Shown: positions 8,780-18,355, numbered from the stretch's first letter. The stretch is DNA of 35,746 nucleotides from an uncultured Chromatiaceae bacterium (GCA_945787555.1 CALZJG010000139.1:1-35746); one strand, 5' to 3'. Numbers and translations are program-made. The notes: generated by a model from the letters alone, not told the origin.

Positions 8780-9970
8780 TCAGCCGCTACGCCCATCAAT
8801 GCGGGTCTGTACTAGCATCGGTGCGTATGCCGAGATAAACAATGCAAAGGCCAGTACCCATAAGACTTGCGAGCTGGTGATCCAGGCCGCATAGCTGTCC
8901 GGCATGATCATCGGCAGAATGATACGTGCCACACTGCCGCCGAACAGTCCGGCAAACACCCACGGCAGTACGGCCGGTGGTTTGGCGATGTCGCGGCCGG
9001 TATGCCCCAGTGCGACCCGTGCCATCATGCCGCATGTCATCAGGCCGATGCCGCCATAGGCAAAGGCATGTACCGCCAGCTTTGGATCGAAACCGAAGGC
9101 ATAGGCTGCCGCGGTGAGGGCGAAGCCCAGTGTTATCCAGCCATAGGCGAGATAGAGAATCCACAACAAGGGTTTCTTCCAGATGCCGGCGGTGTGCCAG
9201 CCTGCCATGCGCACGGCATGCAACAGGAAAAGTAAACCGGCGCTGAGAGCGGCGAGGACGGATAGACGCAGGAATACTTCCGCAACAACAAACACCAGCA
9301 TCAAGACCATGCTGCTGAGATCGAGCCAGCGGCGATTGCTCAAGCTCACGGGGTAATCCACACCCTTTTCGATGAACATGGGTATTACCCGGCGACCGAT
9401 GAGTAGCATGAGTGAGATGATGAGGTAAAGACCGCTGTATAGCCCGAGTTGGATGCCGTTGCCCAGCAGATTTAACAGTCCCAGGTAAAATAACAGGTTG
9501 CTGAGCATCAGGAAGAGCAGCTTAATCCAAACGCCAATGGATTTGCCTTGTTTGGCTTTGATGATGGGATGCAGTACGGCAAGGCACAAGGCGATGTTAA
9601 AGCTTAAGTCCAGCAGCACCATGGCCGGCAGGGCGAGCGGATGAGCCACAAACGGCATGAGTCGCGCCAGCAACCACACCAACACCAGGAGCATAAGCGG
9701 TGTACCGTGCAAGGTTGGCACACCGGTCCAGTTACGCACAGCAGTCAGCAGAAACCCGGCGATGACCGCCATGGCATAGCCATAGATCATTTCGTGGGCA
9801 TGCCAGATCACGGGCGGCAGGGCCGTCACGGCAAGCGGGTTGCTGTTGTAGCCGGTCATCGCTAGCCATAGCATCACCGAGATCACCGCAAACACTGAAC
9901 CGCACAAAAAAAACGGCCGAAAACCCAGTTGATGTAGTGCGATTCGATTGAGTGGCGTTTCAGCTGGCAT
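8780..9970 (-). CDS. nnrS: NnrS family membrane protein (nitric-oxide stress)
   Basis: A 396-residue protein with about 12 transmembrane segments. The N-terminus has the NnrS signature: FRPFFL, then W-H-A-H-E-M-x2-GY and AVIAGFLLTAVRNWTG. NnrS proteins are haem- and copper-containing inner-membrane proteins linked to nitrosative-stress relief during denitrification. The gene converges on the antiporter operon, with 85 bp between the stops; a weak hairpin (TCCGA...TCGGA, about 8716-8731) lies between them. The ribosome site is weak at the chosen ATG. A nitrite reductase cluster lies 15 kb away on the other strand, which fits a shared role in nitrogen-oxide metabolism. Confidence 0.85.
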   Translation of the reverse strand: MPAETPLNRIALHQLGFRPFFLCGSVFAVISVMLWLAMTGYNSNPLAVTALPPVIWHAHEMIYGYAMAVIAGFLLTAVRNWTGVPTLHGTPLMLLVLVWLLARLMPFVAHPLALPAMVLLDLSFNIALCLAVLHPIIKAKQGKSIGVWIKLLFLMLSNLLFYLGLLNLLGNGIQLGLYSGLYLIISLMLLIGRRVIPMFIEKGVDYPVSLSNRRWLDLSSMVLMLVFVVAEVFLRLSVLAALSAGLLFLLHAVRMAGWHTAGIWKKPLLWILYLAYGWITLGFALTAAAYAFGFDPKLAVHAFAYGGIGLMTCGMMARVALGHTGRDIAKPPAVLPWVFAGLFGGSVARIILPMIMPDSYAAWITSSQVLWVLAFALFISAYAPMLVQTRIDGRSG

Positions 9971-10265
9971 GGTGGATGAGGTGGGAATAGGTGAGTTGGG
10001 TCAAGTGCGACTTGCGCTAGTGTACCTTCAGAAGACCAGTGAATGGGTTTTTCCGGGAGAAAAACCTGGTAGAGCGGATACTCCGGGTCATTGCGATATC
10101 GAAGGTACAAGACCGCAATCCCCCCGCACATCCATGCGAATGTCGTTGGCTAACAATCTAACGCCGATAGCCAATCGCCCCCAAGGGCTGCTGTGCCGCC
10201 TCGCCTATGCGCGATTAGCCACGGCACGAGGGCGCCAGAGACTCGGTGCAGCGTAGTGACGCTGG

Positions 10266-10420
10266 TCACATCAATACTGGTATCTTTTGGCGTACAACGG
10301 CAGAGCAGGGGATCGCCGGCAACAGCGAGCATCGCTAACGAGGTGAGTACGAGGATGCATGGCTGCGTCATGGCCAGGTTTCCATCCGCCATCGACCGAG
10401 CGTATCTCTCGGCAACGAAC
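10266..10420 (-). repeat. Dispersed repeat, copy B (decayed)
   Basis: The partner of the repeat at 2500-2660, 7.8 kb away. The minus strand has a longer open stretch here (ORF 10150-10428, 92 codons), containing LAMTQPCILVLTSLAMLA, but its start and end do not look like a real gene. It lies between the nnrS start and the glucosidase 3' end. I see nothing else in 9971-10464. Confidence 0.5.
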
Positions 10421-10464
10421 CGCTGCACGGCTCAAGCAGTTTGATCGCGCGCAACGACGCCGAT

Positions 10465-13119
10465 TTAATTTGCTTGCAGGTTGTGGATCAGATTCGCCAC
10501 CAGGCCGGTCCATCCCGTCTGGTGGGAGGCGCCGATGCCATGGCCGTCGTCGCCGTGAAAGTATTCGTAATAAAGCAGGTGGTCGCGGAAACGGGGATCG
10601 CCCTGCATTTTTTCCTGCTCGCCGTACACCGGCCGGCGTCCATCCTGGTCACGCGTAAAAAGATGAATCAAGCGTTGGGCGAGTTCGTCGGCGATCTCGC
10701 CCAACGAGAGCAGGCGGCCGGAGCCGGTGGGATGTTCGACGCGGAATTCATCGCCGTAATAGTCATGAAAGCGGCGCAGCGAGGTAATCAGTAGATAGTT
10801 GACGGGAAACCAGATGGGACCGCGCCAGTTGGAGTTGCCGCCGAATAACGGCGACTGGGATTCGCCGGGCCAGTACTCGACGCGCATGGCCGCGCCCCCG
10901 CAATCAAAAACGTAAGGATGCTCGGCATGTATGCGCGACAGCGCGCGAATACCGTAGTCGGAAAGAAACTCCGTCTCATCGAGCATGCGTTTGAGCAAGT
11001 GCTTCATGCGATAGCCGCGCAGCAGGGATAACAGCCGCGTGGCGCCCCGCCCGGGCACGTCCCAATGGGAGACCAACGCAGCGATCTGTGGATCATAGGC
11101 TAGGAACCATTCCAAGCGGCGTTTGAACGCCGGTAGACGGTCGATGAACTCCGGTTCCAACACCTCCACTGCGAACAACGGTATCAGCCCGACGATGGAG
11201 CGGATCTTGATGGGCTGTTTGCGCCCGCCGGGCAGACTGATGACGTCGTAGAAGAACTTGTCCTCGTCGTCCCACAGCCCGATACCTTCGCCGCCGATGT
11301 TGTTCATGGCCGCGGCGATGTGCAGGAAATGCTCGAAGAACTTGGTCGCGATGTCTTCGTAGACCGGGTTGTGCAGCGCCAGCTCCAGGGAGATGCGCAT
11401 GAGATTGAGCGAGTACATGGCCATCCAGCTGGTGCCGTCGGCCTGATCGATATGCCCGCCGGTGGGCAGCGGCGCGCTGCGGTCGAACACGCCGATGTTG
11501 TCCAGTCCCAGAAAGCCTCCCTGGAAGACATTACGCCCCTCGGCGTCCTTGCGATTGACCCACCAGGTGAAGTTGAGCATTAATTTGTGGAACACCCGTT
11601 CGAGGAAGGCGAGATCGCCGGTGCCGCCGCGCCGTTCACGGTCGAGACGGTAGACCTCCCAGGTGGCCCAGGCGTGCACGGGTGGATTGACGTCACCGTA
11701 GGACCATTCATAGGCGGGCAATTGACCGTTGGGATGCATGTACCACTCGCGGGTCAATAGCACGAGCTGGTTCTTGGCAAACTCGGCATCGACCAGCGCC
11801 AGCGGCAGGCACTGAAACGCCAGGTCCCAGGCCGCGTACCAGGGATACTCCCATTTGTCCGGCATGGAGATCACGTCGGCGTTGTTCAGGTGCTCCCAGT
11901 CGTGGTTGCGACCGTGACGGCGTTCGGCGGGCGGGGCGGGCGTGGCGGGATCGCCCTTGAGCCACTGGGGTATGTCGATATAGAAATACTGCTTGCTCCA
12001 GATCATCCCCGCCAGCGCCTGACGCTGGATTCGGGCAACATCCGCATCATCGATGCCGTCCTGCAGTGCGGCGTAGAACTCATCGGCTTCCAGGCGCCGC
12101 CGAATCAACACATTGTCGAATTCGGCGTAGGGCGCATCCAATGGCCTCCGAGTTAGTCGCAGACGCAACAGCGCCGACTGCCCCGCTGCTATCTCCCGCA
12201 CATAATGCGCGGCGGCCTTGCTGCCCACGCCCTCGGGGCAGACGGCGTGTTCGTGGCCATGTACGACATAGTCATGGAAAGCGTCCTTGTAGTGCCCCGG
12301 CACATTGTCCAGGCCGTAGAGCTTGTGCGTGTTGGTTTCGTTGTTGCAGAACAGCAGCGGCGGGGCCCATTCGGCGTACCAGTAATACTCGCCCAACTCT
12401 GGGTGGCTGGCGCAGCCGGTACCGGCGCCGGTCGAGGCGATACGGGAACCTTGCGGCACGCCGCTCCAGTGCCAGGTGTTACGAAACCAGAGTTGCGGCA
12501 GCACGTGGAGAGAGGCGCTCTCAGGGCCGCGATTGTGCACGTTAATACACATCAGGATGTCGTCCGTGGCGGCCTTGGCGTATTCGACATACACATCGAA
12601 ATAACGGTCTTGATCAAACACCCCGGTGTCGAGCAACTCGAATTCCGGTGCGTCCCTGCTCCGGGCGTGGTTTTCGTCGACTAGGCGCTGATAGGGAAAA
12701 GCGGCCTGCGGATATTTATAAAGAAATTTCAGGTAGGAGTGAGTCGGCGTGGCGTCGAGATAATAGTACAGCTCTTTGACGTCCTCGCCGTGATTGCCAG
12801 CGCCGTTGCTCAGACCGAACAGGCGTTCTTTCAAATGGGGATCATTACCGTTCCACAGTGCCAGTGATAGACATAGGCGCTGTTGCTGATCACTGACCCC
12901 CGCCAGGCCGTCCTCACCCCAGCGGTAGGCGCGGCTGTGTGCGTGCGCGTAGGGAAAGTAGTCCCAGGCGTCTCCTTGTGCACTGTAATCTTCACGCACC
13001 GTGCCCCATTGACGCTCGCTGAGGTAGGGCCCCCAGAGCGACCACGGTTGCTGACCCGAGTATTGTTCGTCCAGTCGGTGTTGTTCGGCACCGGGCATGG
13101 CAGTGCGAGCTGTGGCCAC
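10465..13119 (-). CDS. Glycoside hydrolase, GH63/MGH1-like glucosidase
   Basis: An 884-residue cytoplasmic enzyme (no signal peptide). The first 400 residues form a beta-rich domain with SLWGPYLSERQWGTVREDY near the start. The second half is an (alpha/alpha)6-barrel with GH63-like landmarks: YPWYAAWDLAFQCLPLA (catalytic acid region), PAYEWSYGDVNPPVHAWA, NWRGPIWFPVNYLL, and near the C-terminus YYEYFHGDDGHGIG followed by QTGWTGL. Bacterial members act on alpha-glucosides such as glucosylglycerate or mannosylglycerate, or on short alpha-glucans; the exact substrate is not readable. The GTG start at 13119 has AGGGAG six bases upstream. It is a monocistronic gene, divergent from ybiT. It may act in the same glucan metabolism as the amylosucrase at 28902. 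Confidence 0.75.
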   Translation of the reverse strand: MATARTAMPGAEQHRLDEQYSGQQPWSLWGPYLSERQWGTVREDYSAQGDAWDYFPYAHAHSRAYRWGEDGLAGVSDQQQRLCLSLALWNGNDPHLKERLFGLSNGAGNHGEDVKELYYYLDATPTHSYLKFLYKYPQAAFPYQRLVDENHARSRDAPEFELLDTGVFDQDRYFDVYVEYAKAATDDILMCINVHNRGPESASLHVLPQLWFRNTWHWSGVPQGSRIASTGAGTGCASHPELGEYYWYAEWAPPLLFCNNETNTHKLYGLDNVPGHYKDAFHDYVVHGHEHAVCPEGVGSKAAAHYVREIAAGQSALLRLRLTRRPLDAPYAEFDNVLIRRRLEADEFYAALQDGIDDADVARIQRQALAGMIWSKQYFYIDIPQWLKGDPATPAPPAERRHGRNHDWEHLNNADVISMPDKWEYPWYAAWDLAFQCLPLALVDAEFAKNQLVLLTREWYMHPNGQLPAYEWSYGDVNPPVHAWATWEVYRLDRERRGGTGDLAFLERVFHKLMLNFTWWVNRKDAEGRNVFQGGFLGLDNIGVFDRSAPLPTGGHIDQADGTSWMAMYSLNLMRISLELALHNPVYEDIATKFFEHFLHIAAAMNNIGGEGIGLWDDEDKFFYDVISLPGGRKQPIKIRSIVGLIPLFAVEVLEPEFIDRLPAFKRRLEWFLAYDPQIAALVSHWDVPGRGATRLLSLLRGYRMKHLLKRMLDETEFLSDYGIRALSRIHAEHPYVFDCGGAAMRVEYWPGESQSPLFGGNSNWRGPIWFPVNYLLITSLRRFHDYYGDEFRVEHPTGSGRLLSLGEIADELAQRLIHLFTRDQDGRRPVYGEQEKMQGDPRFRDHLLYYEYFHGDDGHGIGASHQTGWTGLVANLIHNLQAN

Positions 13120-13484
13120 AGAAATCTCCCTGGGCGATGATTCAACGCTGCATCAAATGATAGTCTAGTCGCCGTTACGGGCCCTAGCTTACAGGCCGTA
13201 GATATCGTCTGGACGACGCCACCACGTCGGCCTGCTATCGTTCTGGCCATGGGGGATACGAATCGACGGAGAATGCATGTAAGTCTCAGAAATATAAGCG
13301 CCCTAGGTGATGCGCTAGGGTCTTGAAATCAGCTAATCGCTGTCCCCAGTAAGCGCCCATCTGCTGCTTTAATCGTAAAAAACCCCAGTTCGATGGATTT
13401 GTGGCACAATACCCCCCCTTTTTTCATCCTGCTGGCGCCAGTCTGGGCAGGGTATTTCGTCAATCTCTGTTCTGGAAATCTATT
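13120..13484. other. Divergent intergenic region, glucosidase/ybiT
   Basis: No gene supported. It should hold the promoters of both divergent genes. A small hairpin, CCCTAG (13301-13306) with CTAGGG (13315-13320), lies inside it. The ybiT frame is open back to 13401, but the residues before 13485 are not conserved in YbiT, so that part is read as leader. Confidence 0.4.
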
Positions 13485-15101
13485 GTGATCTCTACAGCCA
13501 ACATCACCATGCAGTTCGGGTCTAAGCCCCTGTTCGAAAATATCTCGGTCAAATTCGGCGGCGGGAACCGTTATGGTCTGATCGGCGCCAACGGCTGCGG
13601 CAAATCGACGCTGATGAAAATACTCGGCGGCGATCTCGAGCCGACCTCCGGGACGTTCAGCATCGATGTCAATGAGCGCGTGGGTAAATTGCGCCAGGAC
13701 CAATTCGCATTCGAGACCCACACGGTGCTCGATACCGTCATCATGGGCCACGCCGAGTTGTGGCGCATCAAGCAGGAGCGTGATCGCATCTACTCGTTGG
13801 CGGAGATGAGCGAAGAAGAGGGCATGAAGGTCGCCGAGCTCGAAGAGGAATTCGCCGAACTCGACGGTTACACAGCCGAGTCCCGCGCCGGCGATCTGCT
13901 GCTGGGTCTCGACATTCCATTGGCGCAACATACTGGCCCGATGAGCGCCGTGGCGCCGGGCTGGAAGCTGCGCGTACTGCTCGCCCAGGCGCTGTTCGCC
14001 GACCCGAACATTCTGTTGCTCGATGAGCCGACCAACAACCTCGATATCAACACCATTCGCTGGCTGGAAGACATCCTCAACGCGCGCAACAGCACGATGA
14101 TCATCATTTCCCATGATCGTCACTTTCTGAACAGTGTTTGCACACATATGGCCGACCTCGACTACGGCGAGTTGCGCATCTATCCTGGTAATTATGACGA
14201 CTACATGACTGCTGCGACGCAGGTGCGCGAACGCCAGTACGCCGATAATGCGAAGAAAAAGGCGCAGATCGCTGAATTGCAGACCTTTGTGAGCCGCTTC
14301 TCCGCCAACGCCTCGAAAGCCAAACAGGCCACCTCGCGCGCCCGCCAGATCGACAAAATCAAGCTCGAAGACATCAAGCCGTCGAGCCGTGTCAATCCAT
14401 TTCTGCGTTTCGAGCAGCAGAAGAAACTCTATCGGCTGGCGCTGGAAGTCGAAGGCGTGAGCAAAGGGTATGACGGCGCCCCGCTGTTCGAGGATTTCGA
14501 CCTGGCGGTCGAGGTCGGCGAACGCGTCGCCGTGATCGGCCCCAACGGCATCGGTAAGTCCACGCTGTTGCGCTGCTTGGCCGGTGACCTGACCCCGGAC
14601 AGCGGCACGGTCAAATGGTCCGAGAACGTTAGCATCGGCCACTTCGCGCAAGACCACGCCGCCGACTTCGCCGCCGACATGCCCTTGTTCGACTGGATGA
14701 GCCAATGGCAACAGCCGGGCGACGACGAGCAAGTGATACGCGGCACCCTCGGGCGGCTGCTGTTTTCGCAAGACGAAATCAAGAAGTCCGTTAAGGTAAT
14801 CTCGGGAGGCGAACAAGGGCGCATGCTGTTTGGCAAACTCATGTTGCAGAAACCGAACGTGTTGTTGATGGACGAGCCGACCAATCACCTCGACATGGAA
14901 TCCATCGAGTCGCTCAATCTCGCCCTGGAGAACTACCCTGGCACGCTGATCTTCGTTAGCCACGACCGCGAATTTGTTTCATCGTTGGCGACCCGCATCA
15001 TCGAACTGACCCCGCAAGGCATCGTCAATTTCAACGGCAGCTACGACGACTACCTGCGCAATCAGGGTGTAGAACAAAAGCGCCGCACCGCGACGGCGTA
15101 G
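13485..15101 (+). CDS. ybiT: ABC-F family ATPase YbiT
   Basis: A 538-residue soluble protein with two ABC domains and no membrane segments, typical of ABC-F ribosome-associated translation factors. Walker A motifs are GANGCGKST (N-terminal) and GPNGIGKST (C-terminal); Walker B regions are [11 protein letters not shown] and [11 protein letters not shown]; the second signature is ISGGEQGR and the first is the YbiT-type [12 protein letters not shown]. The charged linker between domains (around 235-310) matches the YbiT subfamily. The start chosen is GTG at 13485 ([20 protein letters not shown]), which aligns with the Escherichia coli protein start ([17 protein letters not shown]); upstream in-frame codons are not conserved. 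It probably modulates early translation elongation under energy or stress changes. Confidence 0.93.
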   Translation: MISTANITMQFGSKPLFENISVKFGGGNRYGLIGANGCGKSTLMKILGGDLEPTSGTFSIDVNERVGKLRQDQFAFETHTVLDTVIMGHAELWRIKQERDRIYSLAEMSEEEGMKVAELEEEFAELDGYTAESRAGDLLLGLDIPLAQHTGPMSAVAPGWKLRVLLAQALFADPNILLLDEPTNNLDINTIRWLEDILNARNSTMIIISHDRHFLNSVCTHMADLDYGELRIYPGNYDDYMTAATQVRERQYADNAKKKAQIAELQTFVSRFSANASKAKQATSRARQIDKIKLEDIKPSSRVNPFLRFEQQKKLYRLALEVEGVSKGYDGAPLFEDFDLAVEVGERVAVIGPNGIGKSTLLRCLAGDLTPDSGTVKWSENVSIGHFAQDHAADFAADMPLFDWMSQWQQPGDDEQVIRGTLGRLLFSQDEIKKSVKVISGGEQGRMLFGKLMLQKPNVLLMDEPTNHLDMESIESLNLALENYPGTLIFVSHDREFVSSLATRIIELTPQGIVNFNGSYDDYLRNQGVEQKRRTATA

Positions 15102-15360
15102 GCGCTGGAGACGCAGGTTAGTATTCAGCTCAAATACGATGCGCTGTTTGTCCCCAGAGACTTTTCAAAACAACGTCAATATACCGGCTGATGTCTGCGG
15201 CCGATGATCTGTTCGATTTACGGTTTGTTCGTTGCATTGCCAGCCCGCTGTGATCGTTCTTATAAAAACCGCTTGAGATATATTGGCGCGGCACGGTCAA
15301 GTTGACGAATGCCTCGCTCAACTATGCATAACAGCGAAATGAGTACATCAAGTAACCCCT

Positions 15361-16048
15361 AGTCATGCCATCGGTACGCCGATGAGATCACCAGTCACCC
15401 GCTATGGTTGTATTTCCCGTTCAACCTCAGCTTCCGTGATGTGGAGGAGCTAGCTACGGCGCGTGGCTTTGGTGTGACCGATGAAACCCCCTGTCAGTAG
15501 TCTCTCAAGTTTGGCCAGCACAACGCGAACAATATCCGAGATCGCCAGGGCGCCTCGACGATACCTGTCACCTCGATGAAGTTTTTCGTCGTGAACCATG
15601 GCAAACGCCGCAATCTTTGGCGTGCTGGTGATCAAGCTGGCGACATACTGGCTATCCGCGTTCAGAGCCGGCGACACAAGAACGCGGTTAGGCGTTTCTC
15701 TCGCAAATTGTTATAGGGGCGGCGCTAGGTACGCCGTGAAGTCGTAACGGAAAAACTAAAAAGCTAAGGTGCCGCGAAAGGTGAGGACATGCCGGGTGTT
15801 TTGCATCATCAATATTAAGGACCGAACAACTGCGCGGAGGTCACTCACTAATTTTCCCGTCAACGCGAACGGTAGATGCGGCGACTCTAATCAGCGGGGG
15901 GCGCGCAACGCGTTCTTTCTGTCCACGTCCCCATCGATAATCTGTTTCGCGGTTGTCGCCACCGATTGAAAGCCGATTACTATCGAATGTTTCGTGAGGG
16001 CGCCTACTCAACCTGGAGAAAGGTCGCTTGCGTCTGTGATCCTGCATG
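15361..16048 (+). pseudogene. Decayed IS6-family transposase, near full length
   Basis: No single ORF spans it, but reading through stops and frame changes gives almost the whole IS6-type transposase in order: HPLWLYFPFNLSFRDVEELA (15395-15455), DDTCHLDEVFR, a block ending NLWRAGDQAGDILAIRVQSR, RRFSRKLL, VRREVVTEKLKS-GAAKGEDMPG, AEVTH, RQRER-MRRL and AQRVLSVHVPI, then NLFRGCRHRLKADYYRMFRE. At least four in-frame stops and two frame changes are needed. The second catalytic Asp (normally VTDKL) reads VTEKL, a further sign of decay. The total span, about 690 bp, is the normal length. 15102-15360 holds nothing recognisable. Confidence 0.8.
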
Positions 16049-16165
16049 AGTGCAGAGGTGCATTAGAAATAGGGTGCATCGTTACGGGTTAATGTGCGCC
16101 TTGCAGGCGCCAAGTTGACCGCGCCCTCCAGAGGCGCCGCAATGGCGGCAACGCACGTCCGGGGC

Positions 16166-16196
16166 ACAAAAAAGCCCCACCGTAGGGTGGGGCTTC
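16166..16196 (-). terminator. Rho-independent terminator of the cold-shock gene
   Basis: On the minus strand the sequence reads GCCCCACC, a short loop, GGTGGGGC, then TTTTTT. It starts about 30 bases after the stop of the cold-shock gene. Confidence 0.9.
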
Positions 16197-16227
16197 AATC
16201 TCAGGTCAGAACGACTTGAGTCCTGAT

Positions 16228-16431
16228 TTATTCCGGGACAACGTTGACCGCGCTAGGGCCTTTGGCACCGGCCTCGGTCTCAAAAGTCACCTGCTGTCCC
16301 TCAGCCAGCGACTTAAACCCGGACGCCTGAATGGCGGAATGATGGACGAACACATCTTTACTGCCATCAGAGGGAGAAATAAATCCAAAACCCTTACTGT
16401 CGTTGAACCACTTTACTGTACCTGTAGCCAT
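16228..16431 (-). CDS. CspA-family cold-shock protein
   Basis: A 67-residue single-stranded nucleic-acid-binding protein (S1-like cold-shock fold) acting as an RNA chaperone. It has [15 protein letters not shown] (RNP1) and DVFVHHSAI (RNP2). The start is ATG at 16431 behind GAGGTAA; the frame stays open upstream to 16584, but that part is AT-rich leader and not conserved, consistent with the long 5' UTR of csp mRNAs. It has its own terminator. It is the only intact gene between two decayed insertion sequences. Confidence 0.95.
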   Translation of the reverse strand: MATGTVKWFNDSKGFGFISPSDGSKDVFVHHSAIQASGFKSLAEGQQVTFETEAGAKGPSAVNVVPE

Positions 16432-16639
16432 TCTGGTTACCTCAATAATAAATAAACAATGTGTAAGCATGCAGATTATGGCTGAGAAATTACGGGAGGA
16501 GTTACTGCATACACTACGAGGAACCACCGAAACTGCTACAAGACAAAAACTGCTGCCGAGCGCAGCATAGTCCATATTCACCAATAAGGCTATGAATTTC
16601 TTTGATTCGGCGCCATTCTTTCGGACATTTTGCTGAATA

Positions 16640-16830
16640 CTGCCAGGTTGACGACCCCCTGCGTCTGCGGAGTCTCAAGGTGGGTCAGCGCTACGCGAAC
16701 GATATTCGGCCTCGGCCAGGCGTGCCTCGCCGATACCTGGCACCTCGACGTAGTCTTTATCGCGATCAATGGCGAGCGCCACTATTCAGCTCACACGACA
16801 GCGGGACGGACAACGGCGCAAGCTTAACTC
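16640..16830 (+). pseudogene. IS6-family transposase fragment
   Basis: Middle part of a second IS6-type transposase in two frames: [16 protein letters not shown], then after a frameshift LADTWHLDVVFIAINGERHY, matching the usual RLADTWHLDEVF...INGERHY. The E of LDE is replaced by V. Homology is lost after about 16800. The N- and C-terminal parts are missing, so it is a separate and more truncated copy than the one at 15361. 16832-17043 shows nothing I recognise. Confidence 0.7.
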
Positions 16831-17043
16831 GCCTACAGAGGCGCAACGCTTTCGCTGCGTCTGCAGCCTCCCAAATGGCCATTAAGCCACTTCTTCTCTC
16901 TTTGGTATTCCATGGCGAATGAGTGGTTTTGGGATGGCCGCCGACGGCGGCTAGAATCTGGATTAATTGCTTTCACGATTGGCCGGCTCGTCAGTATGTT
17001 TTGAGTTTGGCGGCATCCCAAAGCCGCCTCACAAGAACCGAGT

Positions 17044-17109
17044 GAGCCTAGAGGTTTACGTACGGTTCTGTGAGTGCTTCACGGAGTCATCTCACCGCGC
17101 TACTCGACC
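17044..17109 (+). ncRNA. Remnant of the 3' end (domains V-VI) of a group II intron
   Basis: GAGCC (17044-17048) pairs with GGTTC (17064-17068) around ACGTAC, resembling a shortened domain V (normally GAGCCGTATG...ACGTACGGTTC). It is followed by a GTGAG/CTCAC stem (17070-17095) as a domain VI candidate, and the segment ends CTACTCGAC, similar to many bacterial intron 3' ends. Part of the domain V 5' strand is missing, and no intron-encoded reverse transcriptase is present. Confidence 0.45.
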
Positions 17110-17292
17110 CGCCTTGAGGGCTGGAAGCATAGCTATAAGGTGGAGGCGATTCACGGCGAACGTTTCCGACCTTGGGCACACGCAGAGGCGTACATGTTCG
17201 AAAACATTGAAGTCCATTACAATAGTAGGCGACTGCACGCAAACCTTGCCTCAGGTCGTCCAGAAGCGCTTGCAGCCAGAAGAGTCGCCTAG
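17110..17292 (+). pseudogene. C-terminal fragment of an IS3-family transposase (OrfB)
   Basis: The frame ends KVEAIHGERFRPWAHAEAYM, then FENIEVHYNSRRLHANLAS and RPEALAARRVA. This is the C-terminus of the IS3-family DDE transposase, with the usual pattern LKVE...R-A...F-YIE-YN--R-H--LGY-SP. Clear homology starts at about 17122, directly after the intron-like 3' end. The catalytic core is absent. Confidence 0.75.
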
Positions 17293-17460
17293 CCGCGTGA
17301 ACGTAAAAGCGGGGCAGGTTCAACTTAACCGTCGTCAAAGACCGCGCGTTCGATGGACAGAGTCTACGAGGCCGCGGCTCCTGTAGGCAGCTTCGCTCTC
17401 AATGAGCGGTTCACTCAACTGGTTGAACCTATGCTCAATACAATCAAGGAACAGGGGTCG

Positions 17461-18138
17461 ATGACAGACATCACAACCGAAATTACTCAGCCGGCAAAGA
17501 AACGTTTTGACACATTACACGTCGTACTGTTCATGCTGCTGGCGATTATTGTCACGGCGTTGGTCGCTCTCTTAGTATTCCGCACCTATATTTTTCCAAA
17601 ATCTTTCAATCCGGTTGTTCTGTCGCAGAAACAGGAGCAGGTTCTCAATAGGAAACTCGGTTTTATAGGTTTGCAAGATCTGGGTTCGGACGCCACTCAG
17701 GAAGGTGCTAAGCTAGAGCCGGAGCGCTACAGTGAAATAGACGCAAAACGTGAAGTGACGTTTTCTGAAAATGAGATCAACGCACTAGTGGCAAAGAACA
17801 CGGATCTGGCGGACAAATTCGCGATCGATTTATCGGATGAGTTAGTTAGCGCAAAGCTTTTGGTGCCGCTCGACGAAGACTTTCCGATAATGGGGGGCAA
17901 AACTCTAAAACTCAAGGCGGGTGTCGAGTTGGCTTATCGAGAGGGTGTGCCGGTTGTTGTGCTCAAAGGTGTCACTATTATGGGCGTGCCGGTACCCAAT
18001 GCGTGGTTGGGAAACCTCAAGAATATTGATCTCGTTAAAGAGTATGGGCATGACCAGGGCTTCTGGAAGTCCTTCGCCGAAGGTGTGGATCAATTGCAGA
18101 TAGAAGAAGGTGAGTTGAAAATAAAACTGAAGGAATAA
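17461..18138 (+). CDS. Membrane-anchored protein of unknown function
   Basis: 225 residues. A short cytoplasmic N-terminus is followed by one strong transmembrane segment (about 20-42, VVLFMLLAIIVTALVALLVF) and a periplasmic domain of about 180 residues with the blocks FSENEINALVAKNTDLADK, VPLDEDFPIMGGKTLK and VVLKGVTIMGVPVPNAWLG. These suggest a beta-rich domain, perhaps lipid- or ligand-binding, but I do not recognise a characterised family and see no catalytic motif. The start at 17461 follows AGGAACAGGGG; the frame is open to 17353, but the upstream codons overlap IS debris. It lies 16 bp before dodecin, so the two are probably co-transcribed. Confidence 0.7.
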   Translation: MTDITTEITQPAKKRFDTLHVVLFMLLAIIVTALVALLVFRTYIFPKSFNPVVLSQKQEQVLNRKLGFIGLQDLGSDATQEGAKLEPERYSEIDAKREVTFSENEINALVAKNTDLADKFAIDLSDELVSAKLLVPLDEDFPIMGGKTLKLKAGVELAYREGVPVVVLKGVTIMGVPVPNAWLGNLKNIDLVKEYGHDQGFWKSFAEGVDQLQIEEGELKIKLKE

Positions 18139-18154
18139 CTGAGGAGAAAAAACT

Positions 18155-18355
18155 ATGTCAATTGTAAAAGTCATTGAAGTCATTGCTGAATCAACAACAT
18201 CATGGGACGACGCTGCGGGAAATGCGGTAAAAGAAGCCGCGAAATCCATACGCAACATTAGATCGCTGTATATCCAGGACATGCAAGCCATAGTCGAAAA
18301 CGACAAGATTGTGAAATACCGGGTAAACGCGAAAGTATCTTTCCTCATTGAATAA
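18155..18355 (+). CDS. Dodecin family flavin-binding protein
   Basis: A 66-residue protein matching dodecin, a dodecameric hollow-sphere protein that stores or buffers flavins: KVIEVIAESTTSWDDAAGNA, the AAKSIRNIRSLYIQD helix-strand, and YRVNAKVSFLIE at the end. A strong GAGGAG site precedes the ATG. In well-studied dodecins a tryptophan in the strand after LRN/IRN sandwiches the isoalloxazine rings; here that stretch reads RSLYIQD with no tryptophan, so flavin binding may differ. A small hairpin (ATGCTGC/GCAGCAT, 18357-18375) follows the stop but lacks a T-run. Confidence 0.9.
   Translation: MSIVKVIEVIAESTTSWDDAAGNAVKEAAKSIRNIRSLYIQDMQAIVENDKIVKYRVNAKVSFLIE

Noticed and set aside
12066-12684. 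Two 159-codon plus-strand ORFs inside the glucosidase gene
   Set aside because: Shadow frames: composition rich in Arg/Pro or biased repeats, no ribosome sites, and the minus-strand frame clearly encodes a GH enzyme.
13329-14963. A 544-codon ORF antisense to ybiT
   Set aside because: It is a mirror of the ybiT codon pattern in GC-rich DNA. Its translation has no recognisable domain, and the ybiT frame is strongly conserved.
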